A program made the position numbers and the translations under genes. A stretch of DNA of 64,000 bases from Filimonas zeae (GTDB taxonomy: Bacteria > Bacteroidota > Bacteroidia > Chitinophagales > Chitinophagaceae): positions 1,178,001 to 1,242,000 of the forward strand of contig NZ_BMIB01000002.1 of assembly GCF_014641615.1 (NCBI RefSeq). The letters run 5' to 3'. This document shows, piece by piece, positions 8,645 to 17,761 of this stretch. The notes under the pieces were generated by a model. The model ran no database searches, was not told the DNA's origin, and was given only the letters and a program-made list of their open reading frames with translations. The stretch's first letter is position 1; every line of letters starts with the position of its first letter.

Positions 8645-8963
8645 ACAGTACAGTTCCTTTAGTTAGCATTCTTTTCTTTATAGCAGCCGTACGTTGTTCT
8701 ATTTCACTTATTTTTTCCACCTCGCCATTATTACTCTTTCTAACCACCCACCCATCTTCAACTACCACAACAGGAATATTCAAAGCCTTATTCTCGTTAA
8801 TAGCATTTGCCGCAGCACTACGTGCTATAGCGGTGAAAAATTGCTTATCCTGCCTGTCTTCTATCTCACTAAGGGAAGAGTAATGCGCTGCCTTCCGACG
8901 GTAAAACATGCCCGCATTTGATAACCTAAGCGCTGCCCGCCCCTTTCTCTTTGGATTTGCCAT
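8628..8963 (-). CDS. antitoxin candidate paired with the zeta-type toxin
   Basis: A 111-aa small protein with a basic N-terminus (MANPKRKGRAALRLSNAGMF) and a helical middle (FFTAIARSAAANAINENKAL). Its C-terminal half reads IPVVVVEDGWVVRKSNNGEV and EKISEI, a phrase common in small proteins placed before zeta-like or other toxins in Bacteroidota. It precedes the P-loop gene and overlaps it by 17 bp (8628-8644), the arrangement usual for toxin-antitoxin operons with the antitoxin first. Assignment as antitoxin rests mainly on position and size; no epsilon-like fold could be confirmed. Confidence 0.65.
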   Translation of the reverse strand: MANPKRKGRAALRLSNAGMFYRRKAAHYSSLSEIEDRQDKQFFTAIARSAAANAINENKALNIPVVVVEDGWVVRKSNNGEVEKISEIEQRTAAIKKRMLTKGTVLYVKKG

Positions 8964-9095
8964 GGCTTACTATTTTAGTCTTACAACTAACAGTAATTAA
9001 ATATACAAATTTTAAAAGTCAGATGGCGTCTGTGGCAGGAATGACTGTGATACTGTCAGGTAAAAGAACCACAAGAGAGAATTGATCCGAAAACA

Positions 9096-9123
9096 AAAAA
9101 GCTCACATTCCTGTGAGCTTTTT
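9096..9123 (-). terminator. terminator of tRNA-Asp
   Basis: Perfect 12-bp stem (9096-9107 and 9112-9123, core GCTCACA/TGTGAGC) with a TTCC loop. On the minus strand it begins 2 bp after the tRNA 3' end and runs into T-rich sequence. It is A/T-flanked on both sides, so it could work in both directions. Confidence 0.8.
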
Positions 9124-9124
9124 G

Positions 9125-9198
9125 CGGACCGGACGGGACTCGAACCCGCGACCTCCGCCGTGACAGGGCGGCATTCTAACCAACTGAACTACCGATCC
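9125..9198 (-). tRNA. tRNA-Asp (GTC)
   Basis: On the minus strand the sequence folds as a 74-nt cloverleaf. The acceptor GGATCGG pairs with CCGGTCC (one G-T wobble). The anticodon stem CCGCC/GGCGG encloses the loop CTGTCAC with anticodon GTC, and the T arm contains GGTTCGAACCC. The discriminator is G and CCA is not encoded. A promoter candidate lies upstream at 9253-9284 and a hairpin terminator directly downstream. Confidence 0.95.
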
Positions 9199-9252
9199 AA
9201 ACCTTCCCTTTTTTTTGATTTTCCGTGTTACCGTTCTATCGTTTTGGGAGTG

Positions 9253-9284
9253 CAAATATAGGGGTATTTGTTTTTAACAAACAA
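9253..9284 (-). promoter_or_regulatory. promoter candidate of tRNA-Asp
   Basis: On the minus strand TTG (9284-9282), a 21-bp spacer, then TATATTTG (9260-9253) matches the Bacteroidota -33/-7 pattern. The expected start is about 45-50 nt upstream of the mature tRNA. Confidence 0.6.
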
Positions 9285-9385
9285 AACTTTTCCAAAAAAT
9301 ATTTTCAGCTAACTGATTGATTGTGTTTTAACAGTGTAAGTATGCCCGTAGATAGTAGATTTGAGTGTATTAAATAATTCCGGTT

Positions 9386-9670
9386 ATGAGCAATGTGCAA
9401 TTTACAAAAGACGAGAAAGGCAACGGCAGTTTTTACTTAGCCAATGGCGATAAAAGAATAGCGGAAATGGTGATACATGAGGGCAGCAACCACCTTACCG
9501 TATACCACACAGAAGTGCAACCGGAAGAAGAAGGCAAAGGACTGGCCAAACAGCTGCTGGAAGCTATGGTGGGCTATGTGCGGGAACATGGTATTAAACT
9601 GATTCCGTTATGTGCATACGTGGCAGCACAGGTAAAACGCCACCCGGAAAACTTCAGCGATATTTTATAA
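9386..9670 (+). CDS. YjdJ-type GNAT-like N-acetyltransferase
   Basis: A 94-aa protein of the short GCN5-related acetyltransferase subgroup (YjdJ/Gcn5-like). It shows the pattern IAEMVIHEGSNHLTVYHTEV, then PEEEGKGLAKQLLEAMVGYV, where EGKGLAKQL is the acetyl-CoA pyrophosphate loop, and KLIPLCAYVAAQVKRHPE at the C-terminus. These proteins are the minimal acetyl-CoA-binding half of the fold and the substrate is unknown. TAGATTTG at 9356-9363 matches the -7 consensus 22 bp upstream of the ATG. It is convergent with the lipoprotein gene at 9681, with a 10-bp gap and no obvious terminator between. Confidence 0.85.
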   Translation: MSNVQFTKDEKGNGSFYLANGDKRIAEMVIHEGSNHLTVYHTEVQPEEEGKGLAKQLLEAMVGYVREHGIKLIPLCAYVAAQVKRHPENFSDIL

Positions 9671-9680
9671 ACAGCACCTG

Positions 9681-10724
9681 CTACAACCCTGTTTCCAGTG
9701 GCACATATCCGGTAGCTGCCATAGGAAGGTTGTCAAAAACCACTTCAGTAGAAGCAGGCACTGCAAAGGTAGAGCGGAACAGACTGCCACTTCCCGTACC
9801 TGCATTAGTGCTGCGGTTAATCCAGTAGAGATACTGCTTCTTTTTATCTAAAGTAAGCGCCAGCGGATAATCCAGTATATTAGTAAGCCCCAATTGGGTA
9901 GAGCGTAAAAAGGAAACCAGCGTAGCTTTTCCATCAGTAGTGCCTCTGAAAATATAGCTTACCTTATTTTCTGTACCGGGTTGCATGGCCAGGTATAAAT
10001 TGCCACCGTTTACAACCAGGCCCGAAAACCAATCTGCACTGCCCGCAGTAACCGGAAAATCTGCTTTACTGTATAACAGGGTTCGTTTACTGGTATCGGC
10101 AAGTTGCGCACTGCTTACGCGCGAAAAACGGGCAGTGGAATCTTTTACTGTATAATTTTCGATAAGGAAAAGTGATTCGGATGCAGCGTCTACGGCAATA
10201 TGGCTTACCGTCATAAGGGTATCACGCTGCAGCATACGTGTAACCTTGCCACCGGAATTGCTGGCGGAATACAGGTAATCTGCATTAACCACACTATCAT
10301 GCTGTGTCCAGTACAGTGTGTTGGTTACCGGGTTAACAGCCAGCGCAGTTATAGGGGCTGCCACGCTTAATACCAGGCGGGGTGTACTGCCCAGGGTATC
10401 ACCAGCGTAGATATCTGAATGTAAACGGCCCGCAGCACCACTGTTACGGGTTACCCAATATACATGGCCGGTAGTGGCATTGAGTGTAAACAGAGAGAGG
10501 GCCTGACTGGCCGCAACAGAATACAACTCTTTTATTTCAGGCCTGTTATCCATTGCGGCTTTGCGGCCTTTTACAATATAATCGTGCCCTGTTCCCCTGC
10601 TGATCCAGTATACAGAAGGAACAGAGCCTGGTGTAAATCCGGTTGGTATTTCTTCCGATTCTTTATCGCATGCTACCAGTAACAGCAACACGCAAAAAGA
10701 AGCGAAGGGTAGCTTCTTTAACAT
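9681..10724 (-). CDS. lipoprotein with YWTD-like beta-propeller repeats
   Basis: A 347-aa lipoprotein: the signal MLKKLPFASFCVLLLLVAC ends in a lipobox with Cys19. The mature part repeats a blade pattern with tyrosine-tryptophan motifs (YWISRG, YWVTRN, YWTQHD, LFLIEN, LYLAMQ, YLYWINRS), as in six-bladed LDL-receptor YWTD / NHL-like propellers. It would be anchored in the envelope, probably binding a partner or glycan. It starts 13 bp after the GH63 glucosidase stop, so it reads as the last gene of the long minus-strand operon that begins with the ternary system. Its own function is unknown; its being an unrelated gene swept into the transcript is possible. Confidence 0.75.
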   Translation of the reverse strand: MLKKLPFASFCVLLLLVACDKESEEIPTGFTPGSVPSVYWISRGTGHDYIVKGRKAAMDNRPEIKELYSVAASQALSLFTLNATTGHVYWVTRNSGAAGRLHSDIYAGDTLGSTPRLVLSVAAPITALAVNPVTNTLYWTQHDSVVNADYLYSASNSGGKVTRMLQRDTLMTVSHIAVDAASESLFLIENYTVKDSTARFSRVSSAQLADTSKRTLLYSKADFPVTAGSADWFSGLVVNGGNLYLAMQPGTENKVSYIFRGTTDGKATLVSFLRSTQLGLTNILDYPLALTLDKKKQYLYWINRSTNAGTGSGSLFRSTFAVPASTEVVFDNLPMAATGYVPLETGL

Positions 10725-10737
10725 TTTTTCATTTTAA

Positions 10738-13371
10738 TTAGCTGGTAGGTGTACCCATATGTTGTGGTTTATTTTTCATACGGATCAGATTCGCAATAAG
10801 TCCACTCCAGCCTGTCTGGTGAGAAGCGCCCAGCCCTTTACCGCTATCGCCGTGAAAGTATTCGTAAAACAATACCATATCAGCAAAATGCGGATCAGTT
10901 TGTAACTTCTCGTTGTTACCAAATACAGCCCTTCGTCCTTTATCGTCTTTCAGAAATATTTTCAGCAGTCGGTTAGCCAGTTCGTTGCCCACTTCTCTTA
11001 GTGACAGGTATTTGCCGGATGCCGTAGGATATTCTATGCGAAAATCATCTGTATAAAAAAAATGAAATTTACGTAAACTTTCAATCATTAAAAAATTCAT
11101 AGGCATCCACACCGGCCCGCGCCAGTTAGAATTGCCCCCGTAAATAGAGGTATCGCTTTCGCCAGGCGTGTATTTTACCTGCAGCGTAACATCATCTACC
11201 TGTAGTGAAAAAGGAGTAGCATTGTACCGCTTTGACAATGAACGCACTCCATGCTCGCTTAAAAACTCCGTTTCGTCCAGCATGCGGCTCAGCAGCCTTT
11301 TCATGCGGTGACCGCGCAGCAGGCTGAGCAGGTGTTTTTCATCTTTCCCCTCTTCATACCAGCGGGATACCAGCTTTGCCAGATCGGGCCGGTGGCGTAA
11401 AAACCAGGCCATGCGTTGCGCAAACAGCGGGTTACTGTCCAATGTTTCTTTGGAAATAACTTCTACGGCAAAAAATGGTATCAACCCTACCAGGCTTTTA
11501 ATTTTCAGCTTTACCACCTTGCCATCTGCACTTCTTATCTGATCGTAAAAGAACTCATCTTCTTCATCCCACAGGCCGCTATCTCCCTCACCCATATTGG
11601 CCATAGCACCGGCTATATGCATAAAGTGTTCAAAAAACTTAATAGCCATACTGGTGTAAACCTTATTGTTGGTAGCCAGCTCCAGCGATATATGCAGCAT
11701 ATTAAGGGCATATACAGCCATCCAGCTGGTAGCATCTGCCTGCTCCATTACCGCGCCGCCGGGCAGCACCATACTGCGGTCGAACGCGCCTATATTATCC
11801 AGCCCCAGAAAGCCGCCTTCAAAAATGTTACTGCCACCACTGTCTTTCCGGTTTACCCACCAGGTAAAGTTGATAAGCAGTTTATGAAACAGTGTTTCCA
11901 GAAAAGCATAATCTTTTTTACCCTTTTGCGCCGCATCCTGTTTATACACGCGGTACACCGCACCGGCATGTACAGGCGGGTTAACATCACCCAGCGACCA
12001 TTCATAGGCCGGAAACTCGCCGGAGGGGTTCATATACCATTCCTCTGTAAGCATCGTCAGCTGCTGCTTGGCAAAGTCAGGATCAATCATGCCCAGTGTT
12101 ACACAATGAAAAGCCAGATCCCACGAGGCATACCAGGGAAACTCCCATTTATCGGGCACCGAAATAATATCTTCATTATTCAACTGTTTCCAGTTGGCAT
12201 TACGGCCGTTTAAACGCCCCGGAGGTGGTGGCGGCATGGCAGGATCGCCATCCAGCCATTGCTGCACCTTATAGCTGTAAAACTGTTTATTCCACAGCAT
12301 ACCAGCCAGGGCCTGCCGCTGAATTAACCTTTCATCATCGTTAATTACGTTGTATTGAACATCGCGGTAAAACTCATCAGCCTCTGCTACGCGTTGCGTA
12401 AACAACGTATCAAAATCGGCAAAAGCATCTGCCATTTCCACCTCTGTTAACCGCAACTGTATGGTTTCCGAGCCCTTTGCAGGTATTACCAACTCGTAGT
12501 CAATAGCTACTTTGGTACCATGCCCATCTGTATCTACCGATGGCTTTGCATGCAACAGAAAATCATTAATACCATCTTTAGGATAAGACGTTACCGAAGG
12601 GGTTTGGTATAAGCGCTGGTTATTGGTTTCGTTTTCGCAAAACAGCTGTGTGCCCCCCTTTTGGTGATACAGATGTTTAACCGTAAGCTTTTCATGCTTC
12701 AGATGCACACAGTTGTCTGTTCCGGTAAACAATACGGGTTTATAGGAATGACGGCCCCATATCCAGGTATTTCTAAACCAGGCAGTGGGCAGTACATGCA
12801 AAGCAGCGCTTTCGGTGCTTCGGTTATGAACGGTAATTTTTATCAGTATATCATCCGTATCTGCCTTGGCATATTCAATAAAAATATCAAAGTATTTATC
12901 CTCATTAAAAATACCCGTATCCAGTAACTCATACTCTTCCTGCTGTTTATTGCGGCGGCCATTTTCCTCCACCAGTAACTGGTAAGGAAATTCCTGCTGC
13001 GGATACTTATACAGCATTTTCATGTAAGAATGAGTAGGAGTGGCATCCAGATAGTAATACAGTTCTTTTACATCTTCCCCATGGTTGCCCTGCTGGTTGG
13101 TAACGCCAAAAAAGCGCTCTTTAAGTATAGGGTCTCTTTTGTTCCAGAACGCCAGTGCAAAACACAGCAACTGCTTTTCATCACAAATACCTCCTATCCC
13201 CTCTTCGCCCCAACGCCAGGCTTTACTGCGCGCCATATCGTGCGTAGTAAAATTCCATGCATCGCCATGCGCGCTATAATCTTCCCTTACTGTACCCCAT
13301 TGCCTGTCGCTTACATAAGATCCCCATTTCTTCCATCCCTGCTGTTGCAGGCGTTGCTGTTCTACATTCAT
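10738..13371 (-). CDS. GH63-type glucosidase (MGH1-like)
   Basis: An 877-aa cytoplasmic-looking protein (no signal peptide) of the GH63 / mannosyl-oligosaccharide-glucosidase-like family. The characteristic start WGSYVSDRQWGTVREDYSAH, then WRWGEEGIGG, the central WEFPWYASWDLAFHCVTLGM, and the C-terminal GGNSNWRGPVWMPMNFLMIE block are all visible. Bacterial members hydrolyse alpha-glucosides such as glucosylglycerate or mannosylglycerate-like compatible solutes or oligosaccharides; the substrate here is not known. The catalytic acid/base pair is expected in the SWDLAFH and later regions. It begins 12 bp after the bpX6-like gene and is followed 13 bp later by the propeller lipoprotein, which implies co-transcription with the MoxR-vWA system. 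Confidence 0.85.
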   Translation of the reverse strand: MNVEQQRLQQQGWKKWGSYVSDRQWGTVREDYSAHGDAWNFTTHDMARSKAWRWGEEGIGGICDEKQLLCFALAFWNKRDPILKERFFGVTNQQGNHGEDVKELYYYLDATPTHSYMKMLYKYPQQEFPYQLLVEENGRRNKQQEEYELLDTGIFNEDKYFDIFIEYAKADTDDILIKITVHNRSTESAALHVLPTAWFRNTWIWGRHSYKPVLFTGTDNCVHLKHEKLTVKHLYHQKGGTQLFCENETNNQRLYQTPSVTSYPKDGINDFLLHAKPSVDTDGHGTKVAIDYELVIPAKGSETIQLRLTEVEMADAFADFDTLFTQRVAEADEFYRDVQYNVINDDERLIQRQALAGMLWNKQFYSYKVQQWLDGDPAMPPPPPGRLNGRNANWKQLNNEDIISVPDKWEFPWYASWDLAFHCVTLGMIDPDFAKQQLTMLTEEWYMNPSGEFPAYEWSLGDVNPPVHAGAVYRVYKQDAAQKGKKDYAFLETLFHKLLINFTWWVNRKDSGGSNIFEGGFLGLDNIGAFDRSMVLPGGAVMEQADATSWMAVYALNMLHISLELATNNKVYTSMAIKFFEHFMHIAGAMANMGEGDSGLWDEEDEFFYDQIRSADGKVVKLKIKSLVGLIPFFAVEVISKETLDSNPLFAQRMAWFLRHRPDLAKLVSRWYEEGKDEKHLLSLLRGHRMKRLLSRMLDETEFLSEHGVRSLSKRYNATPFSLQVDDVTLQVKYTPGESDTSIYGGNSNWRGPVWMPMNFLMIESLRKFHFFYTDDFRIEYPTASGKYLSLREVGNELANRLLKIFLKDDKGRRAVFGNNEKLQTDPHFADMVLFYEYFHGDSGKGLGASHQTGWSGLIANLIRMKNKPQHMGTPTS

Positions 13372-13383
13372 AAGTACAGATTT

Positions 13384-15150
13384 TTATCGTTTGCTTTGCT
13401 TATAGAGCTGTATATCCTTCGTCAGATTCTGATCAAATTTATTAAAGAGCTTTAACTCCTCCGCCATTTCCCGGTTGCGGCCAATATGAGCAGCAATAAT
13501 TTCATAGCCAATCTGCTTTGCCGTTCCGGCGGCAGCCTGGCGGTGCTGGTACAGGTGTCCCATGGCCTTGAGATACAATTGCTTTTGCGGAACCAGCGTT
13601 GCTGTTTTGTATAAAGCAGCAGCCTGTTGTTCCAATGCGGCATCTGCCTCTATGTGAGAGAAATAGGTATTAAGGCACCGCAACGCATCGCTCTGTCCTG
13701 CTTCCCATCCGGAAAGCAGCAACGCCTGCGCGGTTTCATCATCCTGTAGCTTTTCCCGGTATACGCCAGCCGCATTCATATATTGCTTCTTTTGCTTGTA
13801 TTCCAGCGCCAGTAATCCATAATGGTGCCGGGCTTCCTCGTTACGGCCCAGCAGCATAGCCAATTCACCGGCCTTATCGTGTTTATGAATGGTTATATAT
13901 AGTTCCAACGCCTGCTGTAGCATATTCCCCTTTTCATAACACCTGGCAGCTTCTTCCGTCTGCTTCAGGTATTTGATATAAATAGCTGCCGCTTCTGCAT
14001 AAAGCCCTCCTTTTTCCAATGCAGTGGCGGCTGCGCGGTAATCGCCCAGCAGTTTCATGTATACAAAAGCTGCTTTTTGATAGTCGCCGTTTTGCATAAG
14101 ATCAGCCGCTGTTTGTCGGTACTGGTTGTTTAAAAGCTGATAGTGATCTTCAGGCAAAGTATAAGCCCCTGCACCCGCCGCACCCCTGTTGCTACCAAAG
14201 AGCGAAAAGCCACTCCAACGTTTTGAAAAACCTATTTCAGCCAGGTTGTTGCCGCCACGGTGTACCCCGCTGGTATCCAGCGGTACGGCATACTCCAAAG
14301 CTTTTTCAGGGTTGGTGCGAAACAGATCTAACAGCTTATCTACCTGTTTTTTATTACGCTCTTCCAGATCTTCATACTGCTTTTCCATTTTACGCATCCA
14401 GGAAAGCAATTTTCCCTGTGCGGCCTTGTATGAGGTGCCTGAATTATTGTTGTTACGGGAAGAGGTGCCGGTGTGGCCGGTTTTTACAGGAATACGGATA
14501 GGTATAAGCCCCGGCAACCAAAACAACAATCGTAAAAGTGCCCGCAATAACCGCAGTAACCACAATACCAGTTTTTCCCACCACGCCAGTGGTTTGCTAT
14601 TCAACTCTGGCGACTGTTGCGGAAAGCTTTGCTTACTCAACTGCTCCAGCGTTTCCTCGGGTGATGTTACCTGAATAAACATACCACGCAGCTTTCCAGG
14701 CCGGTAAACGCCTTTTGCAGGCACCGATACCGCAGTTGTACTTTCCTGCGGCAACAGCAACAGGCTTTGCCACTGCACCGGCTGCTCCAGTGCAACCAAC
14801 CCTGTTTCTGCATGCAGAAAATGCAGCTGCGGCCCCAGTAGCCGGTGCAGCTCGTCTGATGCAAGTATAGGATACAGGCTGGTATACTGTGCTATAAACA
14901 GATGATTGTGCACCAGCTGACAATATTCTGCCCTGCCTGCAATAGCTGGCAGCAGCGCTTGTTCCGGCACCACCAGACAGCCCCACAGACTATTGGCTTT
15001 TTTACCGGGTAACGCATATACATTCGCCATAGCCAGGTTCAACTGCATCTGCTGCATTTGCTGCAACCATTGCTCCACCGTACTGCCACGTATCAGCAAC
15101 GCAGCCAGTGGGTACTGGTTTTGGTTGGATAGTGTAAGACTAAGCTCCAT
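13384..15150 (-). CDS. bpX6-like protein of the MoxR-vWA ternary system, with TM and TPR-like repeats
   Basis: A 588-aa protein in three parts. Residues 1-180 form a beta-rich domain resembling the bpX6 domain of MoxR-vWA-beta-propeller ternary systems (from memory). Residues 189-216 form a long hydrophobic, Arg/Leu/Trp-rich helix (WWEKLVLWLLRLLRALLRLL) likely to lie in the membrane. From about 335 there are tandem helical TPR/SEL-like repeats (YRQTAADLMQNGDYQKAAFV, GLYAEAAAIYIKYLKQTEEA). It likely scaffolds the ATPase/vWA complex at the inner membrane. It overlaps the vWA gene by 11 bp (ATG at 15150 inside its 3' end), so translation is coupled. It is followed after 12 bp by the GH63 gene. 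Confidence 0.75.
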   Translation of the reverse strand: MELSLTLSNQNQYPLAALLIRGSTVEQWLQQMQQMQLNLAMANVYALPGKKANSLWGCLVVPEQALLPAIAGRAEYCQLVHNHLFIAQYTSLYPILASDELHRLLGPQLHFLHAETGLVALEQPVQWQSLLLLPQESTTAVSVPAKGVYRPGKLRGMFIQVTSPEETLEQLSKQSFPQQSPELNSKPLAWWEKLVLWLLRLLRALLRLLFWLPGLIPIRIPVKTGHTGTSSRNNNNSGTSYKAAQGKLLSWMRKMEKQYEDLEERNKKQVDKLLDLFRTNPEKALEYAVPLDTSGVHRGGNNLAEIGFSKRWSGFSLFGSNRGAAGAGAYTLPEDHYQLLNNQYRQTAADLMQNGDYQKAAFVYMKLLGDYRAAATALEKGGLYAEAAAIYIKYLKQTEEAARCYEKGNMLQQALELYITIHKHDKAGELAMLLGRNEEARHHYGLLALEYKQKKQYMNAAGVYREKLQDDETAQALLLSGWEAGQSDALRCLNTYFSHIEADAALEQQAAALYKTATLVPQKQLYLKAMGHLYQHRQAAAGTAKQIGYEIIAAHIGRNREMAEELKLFNKFDQNLTKDIQLYKQSKR

Positions 15151-17761
15151 GGCGGATAATTTGCGAGGTAAAGTAGTTTACGGTACGCTTATACAGATCT
15201 GCGCTATCCCGCACCACTACTGATTTATGGTTATAAGGCAGATAATATTCATTCCCCGCAAAATAATGCGGGGTTGCTATGGCCAATGCTGTATCTATAA
15301 CAAGGGGAATGTATACATCCTGATGAGATTGCACTTTAACTGCTTCAAGTACGATATTGGTTTTTGAAAACTGCATTATATATGCTTCCGCTTTGAGCAA
15401 TGAAGAGAAAGTGGAGACTACGCGGGGTTTATCTCCTATCAGATGAACAATTTCACTGAGTGAAGAATCAATTCGCCCGTTATCAGAATATTTCTTCAAA
15501 TACTCCATCTTATTCGCAATTTGCTGCGATGGGGCTATCACATCGTACAGTTCTTCTATATCCGGCTTCACCATTTTAAGTATAACAAAGCCTTTATTAC
15601 TGACTTCAACATTACTACCATCGGGAAACACAAATAAATTCTCATTTTCATAATAAATTGCATCCACTGCACTGCGCTTTCTTTCTGCGCTCACCTGCAA
15701 CCATTTTATAACACCACGGTGATTCAGCACCAGCACATGTGAATCATTTAATACCAGCTGCCCTTCCGTATTTATGTAAAGACTTTTCAGTTTTTTCATC
15801 CATGGTTTGGCGCCCACCTTGTTAAACGTATCCCCCAGTTCCGTCAGGTATTTTTCGTAATCGTTATAGTGCTGAACCATATCAGCCTCTGCGTGCCGGC
15901 GATGTATAGCAGGTTGGGGGCCGGGTTGTATAGTCCAGCAACCGTCGCCTTTTATATAATAGAAAGTATGCGCAATATGAAAGAACTGCGGATGAGAGGA
16001 CAGCTGCCATTCGGGAAAGTCCAGCATATCACAGTTGCCGGTACGTAAGTTAAGCAAGCCTACCTTTTTGCCCTGCGCTGCAAAGCAGAGCAGTATTTTA
16101 TCGCCCTGTTCGTTTACACACAAATCGAACAGACTACTATTGTCAGGTATTTTATAAGGCATCCATTCCCATCCCCGCTTATCCTTATAATCGCAGGCAT
16201 GAAACAGTTGTTTGGTGCCGGTAACAATCCAGTAGTCGCCCAACTTTCCCAGCAGTTTTTTAATATTGTTATCTGCCGGGCATAAAATAGGATACGTTGC
16301 AGCAGCACTCACCTGCTCTTCCGAAAGTGGTGCTACAGGCCTGGGCGCTACCGGTTTAGCCGGTAGCTTTTTCTGCCATAGTATATCCAGCGGAAGCGTC
16401 ATCTGCTGTAGCAGCTTGCGGCTTTTCTGCACTTTGCGGTATACAGATACCTGCCCCGTGGCTGTTACCATAATCCAGCAAACAAAACGGTGATAATGAT
16501 CGCTTATCACCTTCTGCACTTCTATATGCCCCGCAGCCTCCTCGCTGGAAATAAAAAGCAGTTGCTGCTTTTTATTATCCGGCTGCGAAGCCAGATAACC
16601 GGATATACCGGCAGCGGCATGAAGTCCGGTATCTAAACGGCGCATGCCCGTTATTACCTCTTCCACGTTCCCGTAAGCAACAGGGAAATTATGCAGGCCC
16701 ACTGCCTGTATATGAATAGCATCTTTAACACGGGGATGCTTAGCTATAGCCAGCGCCAGCGCATACCCCAGCACACGACAATTACCCCAGTTTTTAAGAG
16801 ACACATCTATCAGCACGGTATATTCTGCATCATCACTGGCATGAGAAGCTTCCGGATGCAGGTATAACACTTCATTATTGGCCAGGCGGGATAGCAGCAC
16901 CATATCATCATTGGCATATTCAGACAACAACATTCTGTCGAAGCTACCTTTGTTGGTAAGATCCGCAGCACCACCTGCCGGCTGCTCTTCCGGCAGGGAA
17001 AACAACACCGGCACAGACAAACCCGCCCACAGATGTTGCAGCAAAGCACCGGCCTGAAACGTTTCAGGATGCTGCAGTAGCGCCTCCAGCCAATCCGTGG
17101 GTGGTGCTGCATTGCCTGCTACCGGTAACTCAGGCAGTTCCGGCTCTTCTTTTATTTCGGGCAAACCGGAAAGTGCGTCCAGAATACCGGCTTCGTTCCT
17201 GAACTTTTGCGCCAGCAGGCTCAGGCATTGAAAATCTTTATCTACCCTGCGGAAAAACAAATCTCTTTGCTCATCTTCAGGACCACCGGGCATAGGAGTT
17301 GCCTGTAAACCCGTTTGCCTTAGCATAGGTAGCCAATGTGAGATACGTTCTACTCCTAAACGATTATGACTTTTACAAAACAGCACCTGCATCAGCTGCA
17401 TTCTGGCAGTGCCGGTACGATAGTGAGCCGGTAGCTTTTGCAGCAGGTGCAATAATGGTTCTGCCTCTTTAATGTAAGCAGGTTCTGTACGGTTTCCTTT
17501 TGCCATACGGCTACAGGAGGCACGTACATGGCTTAACAGGTCTGTAACGTTGCTGTTGGCATTGGTGGCAGCAAACGCCAGTAGCAGGGCACCCAATGGA
17601 GGCCAGCCGTGTGGTAGTATAAACTCCAGCGTTTGCAGCAGCAGTGGGGTATACACAATAGTGCCCCCGCCATTGCTGCCTGCTATAACTTCCCCCCCAT
17701 CTTCCAGCGACCAGAAATAGCCAGGCGTGCGTTGTATGTAGTGTTGCAGTTTACTGTCCAT
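15140..17761 (-). CDS. vWA plus beta-propeller protein of the MoxR-vWA-bpX ternary system
   Basis: An 873-aa protein (start at 17761 gives an 11-bp overlap with the preceding gene, the same as the next junction; an upstream ATG at 17788 would add 9 residues). The N-terminal 200 residues are helical. A von Willebrand A domain spans about 310-450 (AEYTVLIDVSLKNWGNCRVL, then LLFISSEEAAGHIEV). The MIDAS motif reads DVSLK instead of DxSxS, so metal binding may be weakened. From about 490 to 800 short repeats with aromatic endings (LLCFAAQGKKVGLLNLRTGN, CWTIQPGPQP) suggest a beta-propeller. In such systems the MoxR ATPase is thought to remodel the vWA partner, with the propeller sensing or delivering the effect. 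Confidence 0.8.
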   Translation of the reverse strand: MDSKLQHYIQRTPGYFWSLEDGGEVIAGSNGGGTIVYTPLLLQTLEFILPHGWPPLGALLLAFAATNANSNVTDLLSHVRASCSRMAKGNRTEPAYIKEAEPLLHLLQKLPAHYRTGTARMQLMQVLFCKSHNRLGVERISHWLPMLRQTGLQATPMPGGPEDEQRDLFFRRVDKDFQCLSLLAQKFRNEAGILDALSGLPEIKEEPELPELPVAGNAAPPTDWLEALLQHPETFQAGALLQHLWAGLSVPVLFSLPEEQPAGGAADLTNKGSFDRMLLSEYANDDMVLLSRLANNEVLYLHPEASHASDDAEYTVLIDVSLKNWGNCRVLGYALALAIAKHPRVKDAIHIQAVGLHNFPVAYGNVEEVITGMRRLDTGLHAAAGISGYLASQPDNKKQQLLFISSEEAAGHIEVQKVISDHYHRFVCWIMVTATGQVSVYRKVQKSRKLLQQMTLPLDILWQKKLPAKPVAPRPVAPLSEEQVSAAATYPILCPADNNIKKLLGKLGDYWIVTGTKQLFHACDYKDKRGWEWMPYKIPDNSSLFDLCVNEQGDKILLCFAAQGKKVGLLNLRTGNCDMLDFPEWQLSSHPQFFHIAHTFYYIKGDGCWTIQPGPQPAIHRRHAEADMVQHYNDYEKYLTELGDTFNKVGAKPWMKKLKSLYINTEGQLVLNDSHVLVLNHRGVIKWLQVSAERKRSAVDAIYYENENLFVFPDGSNVEVSNKGFVILKMVKPDIEELYDVIAPSQQIANKMEYLKKYSDNGRIDSSLSEIVHLIGDKPRVVSTFSSLLKAEAYIMQFSKTNIVLEAVKVQSHQDVYIPLVIDTALAIATPHYFAGNEYYLPYNHKSVVVRDSADLYKRTVNYFTSQIIRHGA

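Noticed and set aside
11416..12213. Open frame antisense to the GH63 gene
   Set aside because: A 265-codon frame opposite a clearly conserved enzyme; it is a shadow frame with no recognisable domain.
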